Shown: one piece after another, positions 44,699-55,107 of the stretch | How positions within the stretch are numbered: position 1 is the first letter of the stretch | How the letters are laid out: each line of letters starts with the position of its first letter | Assembly (NCBI GenBank): GCA_028101545.1 | Contig: JAOHKZ010000004.1 | Span: 1-64,000 of the forward strand | From: Opitutales bacterium | GTDB lineage: Bacteria; Verrucomicrobiota; Verrucomicrobiia; Opitutales; Seribacteraceae | DNA length: 64,000 nt | Direction of reading: 5' to 3' | The notes under the pieces: model-generated | Databases searched by the model: none | What the model was told of the DNA's origin: nothing | Seen by the model: only the letters and a program-made list of their open reading frames with translations | Program-made: the position numbers and the translations under genes

Positions 44699-46438
44699 CT
44701 AACCTAACAGCGAACTACTGGGTATTGCATCGAGTAGTTCAAGGGTGTATTCAGATTGTGGATTTTTGTATATTGTGTCGGCATTTCCATGCTCCATGAC
44801 TTTTCCATTTTTCATGACAATCATGTCATCAGACATAAATTTTACTACACTTAGATCGTGGGAAATAAAGAGGTAGGTTAGATTCCTTCTTTGCTGGAGT
44901 TGACGCAGTAAATTAAGTACCTGTGCCTGTACCGAGACATCCATTGCACTTACACATTCATCGCAGACTATGAATTCCGGTTCAACCGCAAGGGCCCTGG
45001 CCACACTGATTCTCTGTCTTTGTCCGCCAGAAAATTCGTGCGGGTAACGAAGTAGAAACTCAGCTCCCAGACCAACTTCTTCAAGTAAAGACACAATACG
45101 GTCACGTCGCTCGGATTGATTGATGCCAATCTTATGAACGAGCATAGGTTCAGTGAGAGCCTGTTCAATTGTTTGGCGAGGATTGAGTGATGCGTAGGGA
45201 TCCTGGAAGATAATCTGCATACGTTTTCGAAAGGGTAGCATTTCTGGCTGGCTTAGTTTAGTCAGTTCATTTTTATCATAGAGAATGGAACCAGATTTAG
45301 TTTCCTGTAGTCTGAGGATGGCCCGTCCGAGTGTTGTCTTGCCGCAACCGGATTCTCCAACAAGTCCAAGTGTACGCCCTCTCGTAATTTGAAGATCAAT
45401 ACCGTCGACTGCCTTAACTGTTTTGTGTGGACTACTTAGAAAACCACCCCCTGAATGAAAATGAACTTGAAGTGCACTTACTTGTAGAAGGGAAGTGAGA
45501 GTAGCTTTTTCCTCCTTGTCGCTGTTTACTTCACTGGTTAGCTTGGCCAGTCTGTCTTCTGCGTTCGGATGATCACTAAGAGTATAAGAACCGTCTTCTT
45601 CAATCTTGGTTTGAAGAAAATCCTCCACTGTGGGCAGGATTCTATATTGGGTCTCAAGAGTGGGCCTACACGCGAGCAATCCTTTTACATAGGGATGAGA
45701 TGGATTTTTAAAGAGGTCTTGGGTATTTCCCTGTTCAACAATTTTCCCCCGGTACATCACTACAACACGGTCAGCAAGTTCAGCTACGACTCCAAGGTCA
45801 TGGGTTACGAAAAGAACCGCGACTCCGAGGTCATCTTTGAGGTCCCGAAGAATTTTTAGGATTCGGGCCTGTACTGTTACATCGAGTGCGGTAGTGGGTT
45901 CGTCAGCCAGCAAAAGATCAGGCTTGGTCACCAAAGCCATCGCGATCATCACCCGCTGTCGCATTCCACCTGAAAATTCATGAGGATAAGAACGGGCTCT
46001 TGCTTCAGCGTCCCGTATCCCGACTTTTGTCATCATCTCAATTGCCCGAGCTTCTGCGGTTGCCCGAGAGACATTTTCGTGAATAAGAATGGGTTCGGTG
46101 ATTTGATCAAGAATTCTAAGGTATGGGTTGAGGCAACTCATTGGATCCTGAAAGATCATCGATATCCGCTTTCCTCTGATTGCCCGGAGGAGTGGTTGTG
46201 ATAAGTCGAGGAGTTCCTCACCATCAAAGGTAACCGTTCCTCCCTCCACCTTTGCAGGTGGCTGAGGTAGGAGTCCCAGCATGGTATGGCAAGTTACGGA
46301 TTTCCCGGAACCCGACTCCCCGACCACTCCGACGATTTCCCCTTTATCAATTGAAAAGCTGATATCATCGACTGCCCGATTTGTACCCCCACGAGTATGG
46401 AAGTATGTTTTGAGATTCTTTATTTTTAGTAAACTCAT
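44699..46438 (-). CDS. Oligopeptide ABC transporter, fused double ATPase (YejF/OppDF-like)
   Basis: A 579-residue protein with two ATPase domains. Domain 1 has [18 protein letters not shown] and [16 protein letters not shown]; domain 2 has [18 protein letters not shown] and [16 protein letters not shown]. In the second Walker B the usual DEP is DEC. The linker (about 275-325) is acidic. It powers the OppBC permeases encoded upstream, and its ATG shares one base with the OppC stop. The fused layout is that of E. coli YejF. Confidence 0.93.
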   Translation of the reverse strand: MSLLKIKNLKTYFHTRGGTNRAVDDISFSIDKGEIVGVVGESGSGKSVTCHTMLGLLPQPPAKVEGGTVTFDGEELLDLSQPLLRAIRGKRISMIFQDPMSCLNPYLRILDQITEPILIHENVSRATAEARAIEMMTKVGIRDAEARARSYPHEFSGGMRQRVMIAMALVTKPDLLLADEPTTALDVTVQARILKILRDLKDDLGVAVLFVTHDLGVVAELADRVVVMYRGKIVEQGNTQDLFKNPSHPYVKGLLACRPTLETQYRILPTVEDFLQTKIEEDGSYTLSDHPNAEDRLAKLTSEVNSDKEEKATLTSLLQVSALQVHFHSGGGFLSSPHKTVKAVDGIDLQITRGRTLGLVGESGCGKTTLGRAILRLQETKSGSILYDKNELTKLSQPEMLPFRKRMQIIFQDPYASLNPRQTIEQALTEPMLVHKIGINQSERRDRIVSLLEEVGLGAEFLLRYPHEFSGGQRQRISVARALAVEPEFIVCDECVSAMDVSVQAQVLNLLRQLQQRRNLTYLFISHDLSVVKFMSDDMIVMKNGKVMEHGNADTIYKNPQSEYTLELLDAIPSSSLLG

Positions 46439-47382
46439 CAGTCTTTAGCAGCTTTTACATCAAGTGCATCCCGAAGTCCGTCACCGAGGAAATTGAGAGA
46501 GAAGAGGGTGAGGGAAAAGAAAAGGCCAGGTAATAGGAGCAGTTGGACTTCTGTTTCCAAAAAATTAGCTCCTTCTTTAATAAGAACACCCCAGGAGCTA
46601 TTTGGGGATTCCACCCCAAGGCCGAGGAAAGAAAGAATGGCCTCATACATGATAAACCCGGGGACAGTGAGGGTGGAATATACAACCGTGGGGCCAAGAA
46701 CATTTGGAATAATATGCCGAAAAAGGATTCGCCATTTACTGTAGCCTAGGGCAACTGCTGCCTCCACAAATTCGCGTTCTTTTATACTCATTACTTGTGC
46801 TCGTACAATTCGCGAAAGGGTGAGCCACCCTAAAAGACCAAGAGCAAAGAAAAGCGGGACAATATTAGTTAGTCGCCCAGTGAATTCTTTATCCCAGTTT
46901 AAGTTTACCACAATCCAACGAGTGGCATCCCCTGACCAGTCGCTCAGGGTTGCCTGTAGAACGATCACCAAAACCAAGAAGGGAATGGCGAGCAATGTGT
47001 CAACAATACGCATCATAATTGCATCCGTTCGACCACCGGCAAAACCGGAAACCGCTCCGTATACAATTCCAATTACTACTGAAACCGAGGTGGCTATTAA
47101 GCCAACAAGAATAGACACTTGTCCGCCGTATAGTATTCGTGCAAATAGGTCACGCCCAAGGGCATCAGTGCCAAACCAATGTTCTTTCGATGGAGGTGCA
47201 AATTTATTGGTTAAGTTTACTAGGTTTGGATTGGTACAAAACCAAGCGAAAATAAAACAAAGCGAGAACATGACAACGATCACTCCGAATCCACCCATAG
47301 CGAATTTATTTTTTGCCATACGGGACCTCGCGTCTTTCCAAAGAGAGGAGCCTTGCGGAATAGTTGCTGTTTTTTCAATCAT
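46438..47382 (-). CDS. oppC: Oligopeptide ABC transporter permease OppC-like
   Basis: A 314-residue MetI-like permease with six helices. The N-terminal OppC block (WKDARSRMAKNKFAMGGFGVIVVM), PPSKEHWFGTDALGRDLFARILYG, the EAA loop EAAVALGYSKWRILFRHIIPN, and FLGLGVESPNSSWGVLIKEG are all in place. It pairs with the OppB-like permease four bases upstream to form the inner-membrane channel for peptides. Confidence 0.93.
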   Translation of the reverse strand: MIEKTATIPQGSSLWKDARSRMAKNKFAMGGFGVIVVMFSLCFIFAWFCTNPNLVNLTNKFAPPSKEHWFGTDALGRDLFARILYGGQVSILVGLIATSVSVVIGIVYGAVSGFAGGRTDAIMMRIVDTLLAIPFLVLVIVLQATLSDWSGDATRWIVVNLNWDKEFTGRLTNIVPLFFALGLLGWLTLSRIVRAQVMSIKEREFVEAAVALGYSKWRILFRHIIPNVLGPTVVYSTLTVPGFIMYEAILSFLGLGVESPNSSWGVLIKEGANFLETEVQLLLLPGLFFSLTLFSLNFLGDGLRDALDVKAAKD

Positions 47383-47386
47383 GCCC

Positions 47387-48316
47387 CTAATTCGTCCCCC
47401 CTGTATGCCTCACGCGTGGGTCCAATAATCCGGTTAGCAGGTCGGCAAGTAGGTTCATAACAACAATCAGAAACCCGAAAAAAAGTGATAGTCCGAGAAG
47501 AAGAAATTCATCTCTTGTAGTGGCTGCATTGACGAAGTGTTGACCCATGCCCGGAACCTGAAAGATTGTTTCCACAATAAATGATCCGCTTATTAAAGCA
47601 GCAAAAGCGGGACCAAGGTAAGCGACTGCAGGGAGGAGCCCACCACGTAGAGTGTGTTTAAGAATAACTTGAATAGGTGATACTCCTTTGGCACGAGCCG
47701 TTCGAACAAAATCCTGGGATAGGACTTCAAGGATTCCCCCTCGGGTCAGTCGGGCCAAATAAGCGGCAGAAACCAAACCCAGTGTAAAGGAAGGAAGAAG
47801 GATATCCTCTAGGTTTCCCCAGCCCGCAACTTTGAGTCCCGGTATATGAGCGGCCACATAGATCTGCAGTAGCGGGCCTATCGTGAAAGAAGGAATACAT
47901 ATACCCACCATGGCCACGGTCATACAGACCCAATCTATCCAACTATTTTTCCGAACGGCAGAAAGAATTCCAATGGGTACTCCTATTCCGATAGCGAATC
48001 CTAATGCACAAAGTCCCAGGATAAGGGAATTCGGAAAAGATTGGGTTATAATATCGATCACTGGTCTTCCTTTACTGGTCGAAATTCCAAAAGAACCCTC
48101 GGTTATAATATTTTTTGGATAAGCCAGGTATTGTTCCCAGATAGGTTTATCTAAGCCATATAGTTTACGTATATTCGCTTTGGTCTCTGCTGAGATATTT
48201 TTTTCAGAAGTGAAGGGTTCCCCGGGCATAGCCTTTGCGAGAAAAAAAGTAATGGTATAAAGGGCAAATAAAACAAGCACCCCTTGTAGTAAACGATCAA
48301 TGAGAAAGCGTGGCAC
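47387..48316 (-). CDS. oppB: Oligopeptide ABC transporter permease OppB-like
   Basis: A 309-residue permease from the GTG at 48316 (MPRFLIDRLLQGVLVLF), the normal OppB start, five bases after the stop of the binding-protein gene. The longer open frame upstream to 48592 overlaps that gene and is not homologous. Family blocks: TFFLAKAMPGEPF, LYGLDKPIWEQYLAYPKN, and the EAA loop RTARAKGVSPIQVILKHTLRG, ending in LADLLTGLLDPRVR. It forms the channel with OppC. Confidence 0.92.
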   Translation of the reverse strand: MPRFLIDRLLQGVLVLFALYTITFFLAKAMPGEPFTSEKNISAETKANIRKLYGLDKPIWEQYLAYPKNIITEGSFGISTSKGRPVIDIITQSFPNSLILGLCALGFAIGIGVPIGILSAVRKNSWIDWVCMTVAMVGICIPSFTIGPLLQIYVAAHIPGLKVAGWGNLEDILLPSFTLGLVSAAYLARLTRGGILEVLSQDFVRTARAKGVSPIQVILKHTLRGGLLPAVAYLGPAFAALISGSFIVETIFQVPGMGQHFVNAATTRDEFLLLGLSLFFGFLIVVMNLLADLLTGLLDPRVRHTGGTN

Positions 48317-48320
48317 TCTA

Positions 48321-50294
48321 TCAGTCCTTCCTGTTTTTTGAACCCGGTTCCAAGCGGAGAAACTTATACGGGTGGTTATCGAGGAGAAGTGGATTCCAAC
48401 CCTTAACATCGGGGTGGAGGAGATAATTACGGGTATACCAGTAAACCGGGAGAATAGGGCGTTCCTTAAGAAAAAGGGATTCTGCTTCAGCGAGCAATTC
48501 ATAGCGCTTGGTAGCTTCTCCGGTTTGAGCGGCCATACCAAGAATTTTCTCAAATTCTTCGTTGTGCCAACCGGTGCGGTTGTTGCCGACACCTTTCATC
48601 CACATATCAAGAAAGGTAAGGGGGTCCATATAATCTCCAATCCAACCGCCTGCTGCCATGTCATAATCCTTATCAAACATTGCAGTGATGTAGGATGTCC
48701 ATTCCATTTGTTTGATCTTAATCGTAGCTCCGAGGTGTTCTTTCCACATCGCCTGTAGTGCTTCTGCGGTTACTTTGGAGGATTCTTTATCAGTCGTTAA
48801 AAATTCAATATCTGGGAGTCCCTTACCTCCTGGATACCCGGCATCGGCAAGCAATTTACGGGCAAGTTCAGGGTCAAAGGTTACGACATCTGATGCGGGA
48901 TAATTGCCAAATGGAGGGACCAGTCCACTTGCAGGCTTCTGCCCACCTTTTAATACATTATCGATTAAGGATTTCTGATTCAGTGCGTAGGAGAAAGCAA
49001 GGCGTACACGAGGATCGGTAAAGGGTTCATTGGACACATTAGTACGAATAAAATAAGTGCCAAGGTAGAGCTCGCTCCTCACATGTTCCGGATATTTTTG
49101 CCGGGAATATTCAATAAGTTCAGACGCAATGGTGTAAGTAACATGCATTTGTCCGTCAAAATACATTCGGTCCTCGGTGTAAAGATTACCAATAGGTAAA
49201 AAGCGAATACCATTTATGCCCACATTTTCTTTGTCCCAATAATTTGGGTTACGGCTCACTTCAATGTGATCGTTGAAGCGCCATGATTGTAACACAAAGG
49301 CACCATTACCAACAAGGTTTTCAGGCTTGGTCCATTTTGTAAAACGTTCGCCTACATTGCCATGCTGTAAAACGACATGTTTGGGAACAGGGTACCAGGT
49401 ATAATGTTTGGTAATCTCAGGTAAAAAAGGGATTGGTGAATTGAGCTTCACTTTTAGGGTATGTTTGTCAGGAGCTGTGGCACCAAAGTCAATAAGTTCC
49501 CATAGGTCTTTCAATTCATTTACTTTTAGGTTTCCCCGGTTTGTTTTTTCAAAAGTTAGGTTTTTTAAAATAAGGGAGCGTCGAATCTTAGTTGAGAGAT
49601 CAGAGGGCCATTTGAAAAGCGATGGTTTATCCAGAAGTTTTTCGAGTTCAGTCAGGTTTAACTTGTCCAGACCGATGAAATTAAAAGAACCCTCCTCCGC
49701 TTTTTCATTGGGACCAAAGTCTACCTTCTTAAGGGAATCCCACCATTCTTCTGTAAAATTGGAGTCTGAGCGAAAAAGCAGGTAGGAACGCTGAGACTTA
49801 TGGTAAAATTCAGCATCCTTTATGTAGTACAGCATAAAAGAATAATCTGAAGCTAAAGCAGGTGTGAGAAGCCTACGGAACGAGAAAAGAAAGTCATCCG
49901 CGGTCAGGGCTTCTCCATCAGACCATTTAGCATTTTTACGAAGTTCAAAGACCCATTCATCTGGTCGTTTCGGATTCACGGGGTACCATTTCTCTGCGAC
50001 CCCGGGAACCGCAATTCCGTCTTTGGATGGATGGGCTTCGACCAACCCTTCGAAAAGGGAACGAATGACATTGCTTTCAAGAACACCGCTCACGATATGT
50101 GGGTCAAGTCCCTTTGGTTCTCCACTGTTGCCCATAATGAGTATCCCGTCACGGGATGCGTCATCCACACTGCTCGTTTCTCCGCATGAAATTATCAGCA
50201 GAGAAAAGAAAACCATCAGGAAACAATTTCCAATGCTAGGTAAAAGTGCTAAGCTGTAATTTGTTTTTTTGATCCCTAAAAAAGGGACGAGCAC
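48321..50294 (-). CDS. oppA: Oligopeptide-binding lipoprotein OppA-like
   Basis: A 657-residue family 5 substrate-binding protein with a lipobox IISC (near residue 37 from the GTG at 50294). OppA blocks include GLDPHIVSGVLESNVIRSLFEGLVE, WVFELRKNAKWSDGEALTADDFLFSFRR and NPNYWDKENVGINGIRF. About 100 extra residues (roughly 145-245) are inserted relative to E. coli OppA. The start is uncertain: a later ATG (residue 27) gives a very short leader. It is the first gene of the minus-strand Opp operon. Confidence 0.9.
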   Translation of the reverse strand: MLVPFLGIKKTNYSLALLPSIGNCFLMVFFSLLIISCGETSSVDDASRDGILIMGNSGEPKGLDPHIVSGVLESNVIRSLFEGLVEAHPSKDGIAVPGVAEKWYPVNPKRPDEWVFELRKNAKWSDGEALTADDFLFSFRRLLTPALASDYSFMLYYIKDAEFYHKSQRSYLLFRSDSNFTEEWWDSLKKVDFGPNEKAEEGSFNFIGLDKLNLTELEKLLDKPSLFKWPSDLSTKIRRSLILKNLTFEKTNRGNLKVNELKDLWELIDFGATAPDKHTLKVKLNSPIPFLPEITKHYTWYPVPKHVVLQHGNVGERFTKWTKPENLVGNGAFVLQSWRFNDHIEVSRNPNYWDKENVGINGIRFLPIGNLYTEDRMYFDGQMHVTYTIASELIEYSRQKYPEHVRSELYLGTYFIRTNVSNEPFTDPRVRLAFSYALNQKSLIDNVLKGGQKPASGLVPPFGNYPASDVVTFDPELARKLLADAGYPGGKGLPDIEFLTTDKESSKVTAEALQAMWKEHLGATIKIKQMEWTSYITAMFDKDYDMAAGGWIGDYMDPLTFLDMWMKGVGNNRTGWHNEEFEKILGMAAQTGEATKRYELLAEAESLFLKERPILPVYWYTRNYLLHPDVKGWNPLLLDNHPYKFLRLEPGSKNRKD

Positions 50295-50391
50295 TTGCTA
50301 CTTGGCAAGCAAAAGAATTCGCTAAATTGAAAAGAGCCAAGATTTGACTTTGCACCGTCTGTAAGAAATCGCTAGGTAAGAAATCCGTTAC

Positions 50392-51816
50392 ATGCGAGAT
50401 TACTTTATTAGAAGACTTATATTGATTCCTCCAACTCTTCTTGGAATTAGCATCATGGTCTTTGCAATTACCCGACTGGCCCCTGGTGGCCCGCTTGAGC
50501 AGGCAATGATGCAAATGCAGCAGGTTTCTGAAGAGGGGGGCGGTGGTTTAAGTTCTGGTTCAGATCAGGCTTTATCTGAGGATCAACTTGAACAGATGAA
50601 GCGATTGTACGGTTTTGATAAACCCCATTGGGAAGCTTATTTAATCTGGCTTGGCGTTTTGCCCCGCGAAACTGAATTTCGGCAAATACGGTTTCTTGAT
50701 AATGAACTTCGATTAGCGGAGAGGGTAAGCCTGCCTAGTTTCAACTTGGTCGAGTTGGATTGGAACGGAGATGGATACCTTCAACGCCAGGAAGTGCCAG
50801 AGCATCTAAATAAATACATTGATTTCTCTCGTTTTGATCATAATCAGGATGGAGAGATTGATGCAGTAGAAGCGGACACTCCGGCAGCACGGATAGAAGG
50901 AGTCCGAGAGAAAATTGTTCTACAACGCGACGGACAGGGTGGAGTAAGGTTGGAAAACGAGTTGGACTTATTGGGAAATTGGAAGGTTCGTATGAAAGAA
51001 AGGGATCCCGATAGCCCAAATAGAATTCCTGTAGCTGAACTCTTCATGACTCGATATGAGGGGGTTTTGCAGGGAAATTTTGGACAGTCTACCCGATATG
51101 GAGAACCGGTTCTCTCAGTAATTACCGAACGTTTGCCTGTATCCACTTACTTTGGTCTGCTTACCTTTTTAATCACCTATATTGTATGTATCCCTTTGGG
51201 TATCTTTAAAGCCGTTCGACATAACACATTATCTGATGATATTTCTTCCATACTTATCTTTGTCGGATATGCTGTACCAGGGTATGCACTGGGTTCGCTG
51301 TTGCTTTTGTTTTTCTCAGTTAAGCTCGACTGGTTGCCCATGGGAGGATTAACCAGCAGTGGATTTGATGAACTTTCCGCTTGGGAACAGGTTAAGGACT
51401 TGGCCATTCATACTTTTCAGCCTCTATGTTGTTATTTGATTGGTGGATTTGCATTTGTAACCATGTTGATGAAAAACCACCTGATGGATAATCTGGCTTC
51501 GGATTATGTACGCACCGCAATGGCAAAAGGAGTTTCTTTTGGTGTAGCAGTGCGCAAACACGCACTGCGTAATTCGTTGGTTCCGTTAGCAACCAATGTG
51601 GGTCATCAGGTGACTCTCTTTGTTACCGGATCATTTCTGATTGAGACGATTTTTGATATCGATGGCTTTGGACTGCTTGGTTTTAATTCAGTCATTGACC
51701 GGGATTATCCCGTTGTGATGGGCGTTCTTACGCTTTCCGCGACATTAATGCTGATCGGCAATGTGCTTTCCGATGCTCTCGTTGCCCTGGTGGACCCAAG
51801 GGTACGGTTCGAATAA
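50392..51816 (+). CDS. yejB: YejB-like peptide ABC permease with inserted EF-hand pair
   Basis: A 474-residue permease. The N-terminus (MRDYFIRRLILIPPTLLGIS, LAPGGPLEQA, YGFDKPHWEAYLIWL) and C-terminal half (GQSTRYGEPVLSVITERLPVS, EAA-type loop RTAMAKGVSFGVAVRKHALRN, ending LSDALVALVDPRVRF) match YejB, which has 364 residues in E. coli. The extra approximately 130 residues (about 92-222) lie in the first periplasmic loop and contain two canonical EF-hand loops, DWNGDGYLQRQE (123-134) and DHNQDGEIDAVE (149-160). It is first in a Yej/Opp operon divergent from the other transporter. Confidence 0.93.
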   Translation: MRDYFIRRLILIPPTLLGISIMVFAITRLAPGGPLEQAMMQMQQVSEEGGGGLSSGSDQALSEDQLEQMKRLYGFDKPHWEAYLIWLGVLPRETEFRQIRFLDNELRLAERVSLPSFNLVELDWNGDGYLQRQEVPEHLNKYIDFSRFDHNQDGEIDAVEADTPAARIEGVREKIVLQRDGQGGVRLENELDLLGNWKVRMKERDPDSPNRIPVAELFMTRYEGVLQGNFGQSTRYGEPVLSVITERLPVSTYFGLLTFLITYIVCIPLGIFKAVRHNTLSDDISSILIFVGYAVPGYALGSLLLLFFSVKLDWLPMGGLTSSGFDELSAWEQVKDLAIHTFQPLCCYLIGGFAFVTMLMKNHLMDNLASDYVRTAMAKGVSFGVAVRKHALRNSLVPLATNVGHQVTLFVTGSFLIETIFDIDGFGLLGFNSVIDRDYPVVMGVLTLSATLMLIGNVLSDALVALVDPRVRFE

Positions 51817-51818
51817 AA

Positions 51819-52889
51819 ATGATTAAGCTTAATCCACTAACCCTCAAAAAACTGCATCGATTTCGTTCGATTAAAAGAGGGTATTGGTCTTTCGTTATTC
51901 TGCTTTTCCTATATGTTTTCAGTTTAGCAGGTGAGCTTTTTGTCAATAAACGGGCCTTACTTGTTTCCTACCAAGGTGCCCTTTATTTTCCCACTTATGG
52001 CGAACAGATAAGCGGAAAGGAATTTGGATTGGATTATGATTACGAGGTTGATTATCGATCCTTACAAAAAAAATTCCAACGTGAGGAACTCGGTGATTGG
52101 GTAATTATGCCAGTCGTACCTTTTGGTCCCTACGAAATGGACTATGCAAATGAAGGCTCAACCGGTTTTTCTCCGCCCAATTGGAAAACTGGACATTTTT
52201 GCGGAACTGATAAAACCGAACGTGATGTTTTTGCCCGCCTGCTTTACGGATTCCGTATCGCAATGACTTTTTCCCTGGGTTACCTTTTTCTGACCTACCT
52301 AATTGCAATTGGAGCCGGCAGTGTAATGGGGTATTTTGGTGGTAAGACTGATATGATTGGATTACGCCTGGTTGAAATTTGGGCAAATGTTCCTTTTTTA
52401 TATATGGTGATTATCTTGGTTTCAGTAATGCCGGGTTGGTGGGGAGTTGGTTGGCAGGTATCCTCACTATTGTTCATCATGGTCCTTTTTTCATGGACGG
52501 GAATGACATACTATATTCGGGCAGCAGTGTATAAAGAAAAAGCCCGTGATTATGTTTCCGCCGCCAAAGTAATTGGAGCCGGTCCTGCACGAATTATTTT
52601 TCGCCATTTACTGCCAAATGTAATTTCTACTCTCGTCACTTTTGCTCCTTTTACTATTGCCGCAGCTATTTCTTCGATTACAGCACTTGATTTTTTAGGT
52701 TATGGCTTACCCCCACCCACACCGAGTTGGGGTGAACTGCTCAAGCAGGCAGTAGGCAATCTCAAGACAGCTCCATGGATCGTCATTTCCACAGTCTCAG
52801 CACTTGTTTTAACCCTCACACTAGTTACTTTTGTGGGGGAAGCAGTCAGGGAAGCTTTTGATCCAAAAAAATTCTCCACTTATGAATGA
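51819..52889 (+). CDS. yejE: YejE-like peptide ABC permease
   Basis: A 356-residue permease with the long YejE-type N-terminal periplasmic stretch: RFRSIKRGYWSFVILLFLYVFSLAGELFVNKRALLVSYQG, then WVIMPVVPFGPYEMDYANEG and NWKTGHFCGTDKTERDVFARLLYG. The core has the EAA loop SAAKVIGAGPARIIFRHLLPN and ends GEAVREAFDPKKF. It starts two bases after yejB and its end overlaps or abuts the binding-protein gene. It forms the peptide channel with YejB. Confidence 0.93.
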   Translation: MIKLNPLTLKKLHRFRSIKRGYWSFVILLFLYVFSLAGELFVNKRALLVSYQGALYFPTYGEQISGKEFGLDYDYEVDYRSLQKKFQREELGDWVIMPVVPFGPYEMDYANEGSTGFSPPNWKTGHFCGTDKTERDVFARLLYGFRIAMTFSLGYLFLTYLIAIGAGSVMGYFGGKTDMIGLRLVEIWANVPFLYMVIILVSVMPGWWGVGWQVSSLLFIMVLFSWTGMTYYIRAAVYKEKARDYVSAAKVIGAGPARIIFRHLLPNVISTLVTFAPFTIAAAISSITALDFLGYGLPPPTPSWGELLKQAVGNLKTAPWIVISTVSALVLTLTLVTFVGEAVREAFDPKKFSTYE

Positions 52890-52890
52890 T

Positions 52891-55089
52891 ATGAAAAAAA
52901 TAAAATTCTTTGTTTCTCCATTGGTTGCCTGCATCACGCTTTTTTTTCTGGGGTGTGAAGAACCAAAATTAAAACAACCCCGTGAAACCAAACCCGATCA
53001 ATCACAAGAGACTTCCAATAGTTCTGGTAAAGTGGACCGTGAGTTTACCCGTGAGCTTGCCCGCGAATTTGCAGCGGAATTTGTGAAGGAATTTGCCAAA
53101 CAAATTAATCACAAGGGGATCAGTTTAGATGCCAATCAATCTACGGGTGCATTCAAAAATTCAGTTTCGAAAACAGGCCTAGTTGATCCGGGCGGTAAGC
53201 CCCATCCTCTATTAAGCCATTGTTCTGAGGATGTTCTTGAATTTTACCAAAAGAATGCGGATTGCTTTTCTATTTTATCACCCGAGGAGATTCCAAATGA
53301 TTTAGAGTGGCAGGACGGCTCGAGCGAAAAAGAATTTTCTTCCACCAATGCCAAGAGGGGAGGGACTTTTCATGCGTATATGCGTGATTTTCCACGAACT
53401 CTCAGGACGATAGGCCCAGATGCAAATGGTGGATTCCGCAGCTATCTTTTGGATAATAATGTGATCGGGTTAACGCATGCCCATCCCAATTCTGATGGAT
53501 ATTACCCCGGCACTGCAAATGAATGGGCGGTTGGGAATGATGGACGAACCGTTTATTTTCGTCTCGATTCCAATGCCCGTTTTAGTGATGGCAAACGGGT
53601 AAGGGCTTCGGATTATTTTTTCTTTTTTTACTTCATGAGAAGCAAGCATATACAGGCACCCTGGTATAATGATTTTTACGGCAAGGATAAGTTTCAAAAA
53701 GTTACTTTATATGATGAACAGACCCTTTCGATTACATTCTACAAAGCAAAACCAGATGTGGTGGAACGGGTTTCCATTCGTCCCAAACCAGAACATTTTT
53801 ATTCAGAGTTGGGGGGAGAGTATTTAACCAAATACCAGTGGAAACCAGAGCCAACAACAGGTGCATATGTGGCATTGCCCGAAAATGTGGACAAGGGGAA
53901 ATCGGTTACCTTGGTAAGGCAGAACAACTGGTGGGCTAATGATAAGCGGTTTTTTCGTAATCGTTTCAATCCCGACCAGGTCAAGGTCAGCGTGATTCGG
54001 GATAATGATAAAGCATTTGAAATCTTTCTTAAGGGACAGATAGATGCTTTTGGATTAGCCAAGACCGAATTTTGGTACGAAAAATTAGCAAATGATCATT
54101 CTTTGGTGAAAAATGGATACCTGACCAAAGTTACTTTTTTTAACCAGGCCCCTCCTCCCAGTTATGCCCTCAGAATAAATTCCCAAAAGGCCCCTCTTGA
54201 TAATCTTGATATTCGCGTAGGCTTTCATCACGCAATGAATTTTGAACTCGTGCTTGAAAGAATATTTCGTGGAGATTTTGTACGCATGAATACGGTGGCG
54301 GATGGTTTTGGCGAAAGATCACACCCGTCCTTAAAGGCACGTGAATTTTCGGTGGATAAAGCCGTGGAAAGTTTTGCCAGAGCCGGGTATTCGAAAAGAG
54401 GAAAAGATGGAATCCTGATAAATGGAAGGGGAGAAAAACTTTCCATTGAAATAATGACTGGATATAAACATTTTGAAGATGTTCTGGTCGTACTGAAGGA
54501 AGAAGCCAAAAAAGCTGGATTAGAAATTAAGCTAAAAGTACTTGAGCAAACCGCAGCCTGGAAAATGGCAAATGAAAAAAATCATCAGGTCATCTTTTCC
54601 GCGTTCGGTACTTTTGTGGAGCTTTTTCCCAGGTTTTGGGAACCTTTTCATTCTGATAATGCGTACCAGGAAAAAGGTGATTTAAAGTACCTAGAAAATG
54701 GAGATTTAAAAGCCGGTCTTACCACCAAGACGAGTACCAATAATTTCACTCAAACTGCGGTTCGTGAATTAGACCATTTGATTAATCAATACCGAGAAGA
54801 GGAGGACCTCATCCAGATAACCAAAATGGCTCACCGCTTAAGTAAAATAATTCATGATCATGCTGTCTGGGTGCCAGCCTGGAAAAAACCCTGGCTTCGT
54901 GTGGGGCATTGGAGCTGGCTTCAGTTTCCTGATGACTGGGGGCCCAAAGAATCAACAGATTACGAGGAATTTCAGGTTTTTTGGATTGATACTCAAGAGA
55001 AGAAAAAAATCCTCAATGCAATGGAAAAAGGGGAACCCGTTTCTTCACAGCCCACCGTTCGTGAATACAAAAAGTATGAGTCAAAATAA
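52891..55089 (+). CDS. yejA: Family 5 peptide-binding lipoprotein (YejA-like)
   Basis: A 732-residue binding protein from the ATG at 52891 (MKKIKFFVSPLVACITLFFLGC, lipobox at LGC); an in-frame ATG at 52882 overlaps the yejE stop and is also possible. A charged helical stretch with repeats of REFA/KEFA follows (about 45-75), then the family 5 domain with KRGGTFHAYMRDFPRTLR, FRLDSNARFSDGKRV, VTLVRQNNWWANDKRFFRNRFN. It would deliver peptides to YejBE. The middle gene of the plus-strand peptide operon. Confidence 0.88.
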   Translation: MKKIKFFVSPLVACITLFFLGCEEPKLKQPRETKPDQSQETSNSSGKVDREFTRELAREFAAEFVKEFAKQINHKGISLDANQSTGAFKNSVSKTGLVDPGGKPHPLLSHCSEDVLEFYQKNADCFSILSPEEIPNDLEWQDGSSEKEFSSTNAKRGGTFHAYMRDFPRTLRTIGPDANGGFRSYLLDNNVIGLTHAHPNSDGYYPGTANEWAVGNDGRTVYFRLDSNARFSDGKRVRASDYFFFFYFMRSKHIQAPWYNDFYGKDKFQKVTLYDEQTLSITFYKAKPDVVERVSIRPKPEHFYSELGGEYLTKYQWKPEPTTGAYVALPENVDKGKSVTLVRQNNWWANDKRFFRNRFNPDQVKVSVIRDNDKAFEIFLKGQIDAFGLAKTEFWYEKLANDHSLVKNGYLTKVTFFNQAPPPSYALRINSQKAPLDNLDIRVGFHHAMNFELVLERIFRGDFVRMNTVADGFGERSHPSLKAREFSVDKAVESFARAGYSKRGKDGILINGRGEKLSIEIMTGYKHFEDVLVVLKEEAKKAGLEIKLKVLEQTAAWKMANEKNHQVIFSAFGTFVELFPRFWEPFHSDNAYQEKGDLKYLENGDLKAGLTTKTSTNNFTQTAVRELDHLINQYREEEDLIQITKMAHRLSKIIHDHAVWVPAWKKPWLRVGHWSWLQFPDDWGPKESTDYEEFQVFWIDTQEKKKILNAMEKGEPVSSQPTVREYKKYESK

Positions 55090-55107
55090 AAAGGGGCTCA
55101 AATCCTT

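Noticed and set aside
48317..48592. Longer OppB starting at 48592
   Set aside because: The extra residues overlap the OppA-like gene in another frame and OppB homology starts exactly at the GTG at 48316.
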